The notes under the pieces are model-generated. The model was not told where the DNA came from. It ran no database searches and saw nothing but the letters and a program-made list of their open reading frames with translations. A stretch of 64,000 nucleotides of DNA from the NCBI GenBank assembly GCA_008692225.1, contig VICG01000010.1, positions 1,674,001 to 1,738,000 of the forward strand, written 5' to 3'. Source of the stretch: Monilinia fructicola (Eukaryota > Ascomycota > Leotiomycetes > Helotiales > Sclerotiniaceae). Each line of letters starts with the position of its first letter. Position 1 is the first letter of the stretch. Shown here one piece after another: positions 61,455-64,000 of the stretch. A program made the position numbers and the translations under genes.

Positions 61455-62305
61455 ATCCCTAGCTCGATCTCTCTCCCTCCTCTCTCTCCTCTCCCTGTCC
61501 TCCTTCTCTCGTTTTTTCTCCCGCTCCTCCTCCGCTTCCAACTCTGCCTTTTTTCTAGCCTCCCTCTTCCTCTCCTGATCGGCCTCAATCCTCTTCTCCT
61601 CCTCTCTCCTCTTCAACTTCTCCTGCTTCCTCTTCTCATCCGCAATTTCCTTCTCCTTCTCCCTCCTCGCTTCTCTCTCCTTCTGCCTCAACTCTCTCTT
61701 CTTCGCGAGCTCTTCTGCATACTGTTCTTCCGTTTTGCCACCTCTCAAAAACTCCTTCTCCGCCGCATCTTCCCCAATATCATTTTTGCGAATCGTGCGA
61801 ACTGCCTCCTCAATCTCGGGAACATATGCCTGGATCAGTTTTTCAATCCTCGCCTCCGCAGTTTGATATGGACCTGCGCGATCCACAGCTCCTTCAATAA
61901 GCAACATGGCTTTATTGCGATCCAATCTGAGTAACTGCCTGGGATCCTTTTCCAGTTGCTCCTCCGCAACGTTCAACAATGAACGCGAAAAGCCCTCCTC
62001 AAAGTCCTATATGATCCACTAGTAATTAGCATCATCGCGATCATTCAGAGAGTTCGTCCCAAAAACCTCGAGGCGCAAATAGACTCTAGAAATAGTTTCG
62101 AAATACGTACCCCATTCTCCAAGTCTTGCCAAATCTTCGTCTTCAACTCATCATAAGTGCCCTTTTTCTTATATGTATGAGCCAAGCCCTCAATAGCCGC
62201 TCTCGTCGCAGATGCAAGTGGTAATTCTGACGTCTTTACTTTCTTTCGCGGCGGAGGTCCAGCATGCCCACTATCCTTTTTATATGAAGAAGCCATCGCT
62301 GCCAA
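59838..62305 (-). CDS. SHG1: COMPASS/Set1C subunit Shg1-like protein with long RD/RS-rich tail
   Basis: Likely subunit of the histone H3K4 methyltransferase complex COMPASS (BOD1/SHG1 domain). Exon 1 is 62111-62305 and exon 2 is 59838-62006; the intron (GTACGT...ATAG) joins DLENG to DFEEGFSRSLLNVAEE. The N-terminal domain (about residues 20-160) has KKGTYDELKTKIWQDLENG and EKDPRQLLRLDRNKAMLL. Residues from about 160 on are a Lys/Glu/Arg coiled-coil, then long RDRDRD and RSRSRDRD stretches to the end, about 780 residues in total, against 142 in yeast Shg1. The tail resembles SR-protein and splicing-regulator repeats. The frame is intact. Start: 62305, with another Met three codons later. The large plus-strand frames at 59732-61462 are antisense artefacts of the repeats. 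Confidence 0.85.
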
Positions 62306-62683
62306 GCTTTCTCCGTAAATTCGAATGTGGTTTCTTGAATCACTATCACTCTGACGCCATATTCAAAAAAAGATAAAAAAAAATCGTGCGATGTTTAGAA
62401 AGGAATGAAGGAACAATCAACCTTTAATAAAGCACAGAAACCCCAGGTATGGGCCGCGATCGATTTCGATAAACGCGATCACGTGTTACCAATCAAGCCA
62501 TCGCGCTAGCGTGAGGTGACCTTCGACAACCACCCATCCGAGTGAATCCTGGAGTAGAAGCCGTAATTGCGACTACACCACTCATCCTACGCATCTGCAG
62601 GTCCCCAGTCCGACTGTGCAGTCCACGCCAAAGCCAAAAGTTCAATTATCTATCCAAAAGCCAAGACATATCATAAATCAATC
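62306..62683. promoter_or_regulatory. Divergent promoter region SHG1/complex I subunit
   Basis: 378 bases between divergent starts, with an AT-rich run (AAAAAAAGATAAAAAAAAAT near 62365-62385). Shared regulation is possible from geometry only. Confidence 0.4.
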
Positions 62684-63038
62684 ATGGTTCACAAAGTTCT
62701 CTTCTGGACTGGCTTTGGTATGTTTCCCTCTACCCCTCTTCTCGCACTTCTCTCCAATTTCCCCTCTCGCCCCCTCCCCTCACATTGAACTCTTTCTAAC
62801 ACCCTTCTCCCCAGGCCTCGCCGTTCGTGCTTGGCAACTCGGCCTCGAGATGCGACCATTTTTCAACCGACAATCCCTCTGGGTTTACCCTATCTTCGGC
62901 GGCGTCGGTGGTTCATTTGGCTACTGGTTACAAGGAGTCGAGAGTCGACAACAGGCTATTCTTGGTGCGAGACGGACGGCTATTTTGGAGAAGAGGGCGA
63001 GGAGGAAGGAGAGGGAGGGAGCTGCCGAAGAGTCGTAG
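62684..63038 (+). CDS. Probable NADH:ubiquinone oxidoreductase 14-kDa-type accessory subunit
   Basis: Short two-exon gene: 62684-62717 and 62815-63038 (97-bp intron, GTATGT...CCCAG), 85 residues. The protein is MVHKVLFWTGF, GLAVRAWQLGLEMRPFFNR, QSLWVYPIFGGVGGSFGYWL, QGVESRQQAILGARR, then a basic C-terminus (EKRARRKEREG). One or two hydrophobic segments with a basic tail match small fungal complex I accessory subunits of the inner mitochondrial membrane. Family assignment is from memory of the fungal sequence pattern and the exact subunit name is less certain. The frame is intact. Confidence 0.72.
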
Positions 63039-63433
63039 GGGATATATTGAAATGCGGTGGGATAAGGTGCCGAATACGACATTGAGAATAGGAACTGGAC
63101 TCGATGGACCGGCAGGAGAGGATGACGGATCGAAACCAGATGAGGGAATTGTACAAAGTTTTGCAAGCAATTGGTCAATGAGAAAGAAATCACTCATACA
63201 CTTCCAAGACGAACATGGATTATATACTGATAGAAGATCTCAATTTGGCTCACAGGTTATACATCAAAACTGAAGTGATGAACTTGGGCACTTTGTTTCA
63301 TCCAGCCATTAAATTATCATACATCAGGTGAGAAATTTAATATCATCCAAGTTATCTTTTGAACTACTCTGAACACCCGCTACATGGAATCATGATTCTT
63401 TTGTACTATTTATAACTCAAATTTTTCAATGCG
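63039..63433. other. Intergenic between convergent genes
   Basis: About 395 bases with no independent gene recognised; presumed 3' regions of the two convergent genes. Confidence 0.5.
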
Positions 63434-64000
63434 CTACTGTGCTTCGTTCCCTAGTCTATGAAGCACCGGCACAGAAGTCGTTGGGATATTTCCAGACTCC
63501 GTGACAATCATTTGGATATACTCAGCCGGTGTGACATCATACATCGGATTGCAAAGTTGAAGTTTCTTGATATCCATCCAATTCTCCAGTGGTCCTCCAG
63601 CAATCACAAGCTCGTTTGCTGGCGCAATTTCATTGTGAACGATCGAATCCAAAGCTACCCGATCAGAAAACTTGATGGTCTCGCAAAGAACGATGACTGG
63701 CTTGTCAGCTTCTGAAGCTTCCATTGCAACCAAAGCTGTTCCTATCCTTGAATATAATCGTCCGTTTGTCATCATTGCGTGAGCACCTAACAGGACTTTG
63801 GTAACATCTTGGATGTTGTGACTTAACCCTTGAATCAGACAGTACTTGACTTCGATGCCTAGACTGACAAGTGCTGATGCCAAGTGCTTCCCCTCATGTA
63901 AAGGTCTGGAGTCAACTACAATGACTCTAAATTTCTTGCCCATCTCGTGAGCTTTCGCTAACGCTCTCTGCACCAGACTGCTTTTGGCGTATGTTAATAT
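63434..64000 (-). CDS. GCD2: eIF2B delta subunit, C-terminal part (cut by window end)
   Basis: Regulatory subunit of the translation initiation factor eIF2B, the guanine exchange factor for eIF2. The frame is open to the window edge and begins mid-protein with LTYAKSSLVQRALAKAHEMG. It continues FRVIVVDSRPLHEGKHLA, KYCLIQGLSHNIQDVTKVLL, GAHAMMTNGRLYSRIGTALV, the family's FSDRVALDSIVHNE and ends HRLGNEAQ. These are the IF-2B fold motifs; the VDSRPLHEGKHLA and LSHNIQDVT patterns favour delta (Gcd2) over alpha or beta. The 5' end lies beyond 64000. The frame is intact here. Confidence 0.9.
   Translation of the reverse strand: MLTYAKSSLVQRALAKAHEMGKKFRVIVVDSRPLHEGKHLASALVSLGIEVKYCLIQGLSHNIQDVTKVLLGAHAMMTNGRLYSRIGTALVAMEASEADKPVIVLCETIKFSDRVALDSIVHNEIAPANELVIAGGPLENWMDIKKLQLCNPMYDVTPAEYIQMIVTESGNIPTTSVPVLHRLGNEAQ

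Noticed and set aside
59732..61462. Plus-strand frames rich in Ile/Pro/Ser and His/Asp/Pro
   Set aside because: They are antisense translations of the RD/RS repeats of the Shg1-like protein.
1..64000. tRNA or rRNA genes
   Set aside because: A visual search of the spacers for B-box words (GGTTCGAATC-like) and paired arms found no convincing candidate; a covariance-model scan was not possible here.

Overview
The window is nuclear DNA of a filamentous ascomycete. The genes carry short (about 45-160 bp) GT-AG introns, and the proteins are fungal in type: a C2H2/fungal-trans regulator, a DUF3176 membrane protein, a DHA14-type MFS pump and an Ams2/Spt21 GATA-like protein. Intergenic DNA is AT-rich and full of simple repeats and ACCTAGGTAGGTAC-like words. 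The protein flavour suggests Leotiomycetes, perhaps Sclerotiniaceae; that placement is inference from memory, not a search result.

Layout: 1-5.3 kb is a gene-free microsatellite zone upstream of a C2H2 transcription factor (5.4-8.0 kb). Then follow a DUF427 protein (-), the ESCRT-III protein Did2/Vps46 (+) and the exosome subunit Csl4 (-). A microsatellite belt holds an 841-bp RIP-like foldback element (15057-15897). Next come dihydroxyacetone kinase (+), SmD2 (-), 3-hydroxyisobutyryl-CoA hydrolase (+), an Ams2/Spt21-like GATA protein (+) and the RPA subunit Rfa3 (-). After a 3.6-kb gene desert come a DUF3176 membrane protein (-), the divergent mitoribosomal pair uL4m (-)/mL38 (+), a broken zinc alcohol dehydrogenase (-), another desert, an MFS transporter (+), MFAP1 (-), Alb1 (-), a Ubp1-type deubiquitinase (+), a desert, a protein tyrosine phosphatase (+), another desert, Shg1/COMPASS (-), a probable complex I accessory subunit (+) and the C-terminal part of eIF2B delta/Gcd2 (-), cut by the window end.

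Most genes are dispersed housekeeping genes; I see no biosynthetic cluster and no operon-like unit. The only strong pairing is the shared 170-bp promoter of two mitochondrial large-subunit ribosomal proteins.

The most striking global feature is that many conserved genes are broken by single-base insertions, often in homopolymers. SmD2, an essential 118-residue protein, carries exactly four extra bases; removing one base from each of four runs gives 357 nt including stop. This points to consensus (sequencing) errors rather than pseudogenes, and gene models must be read with that in mind. The foldback element, the very long-loop GATA-like finger and the RD/RS-rich tail on Shg1 are the best biological leads. 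I found no convincing novel multi-gene system.
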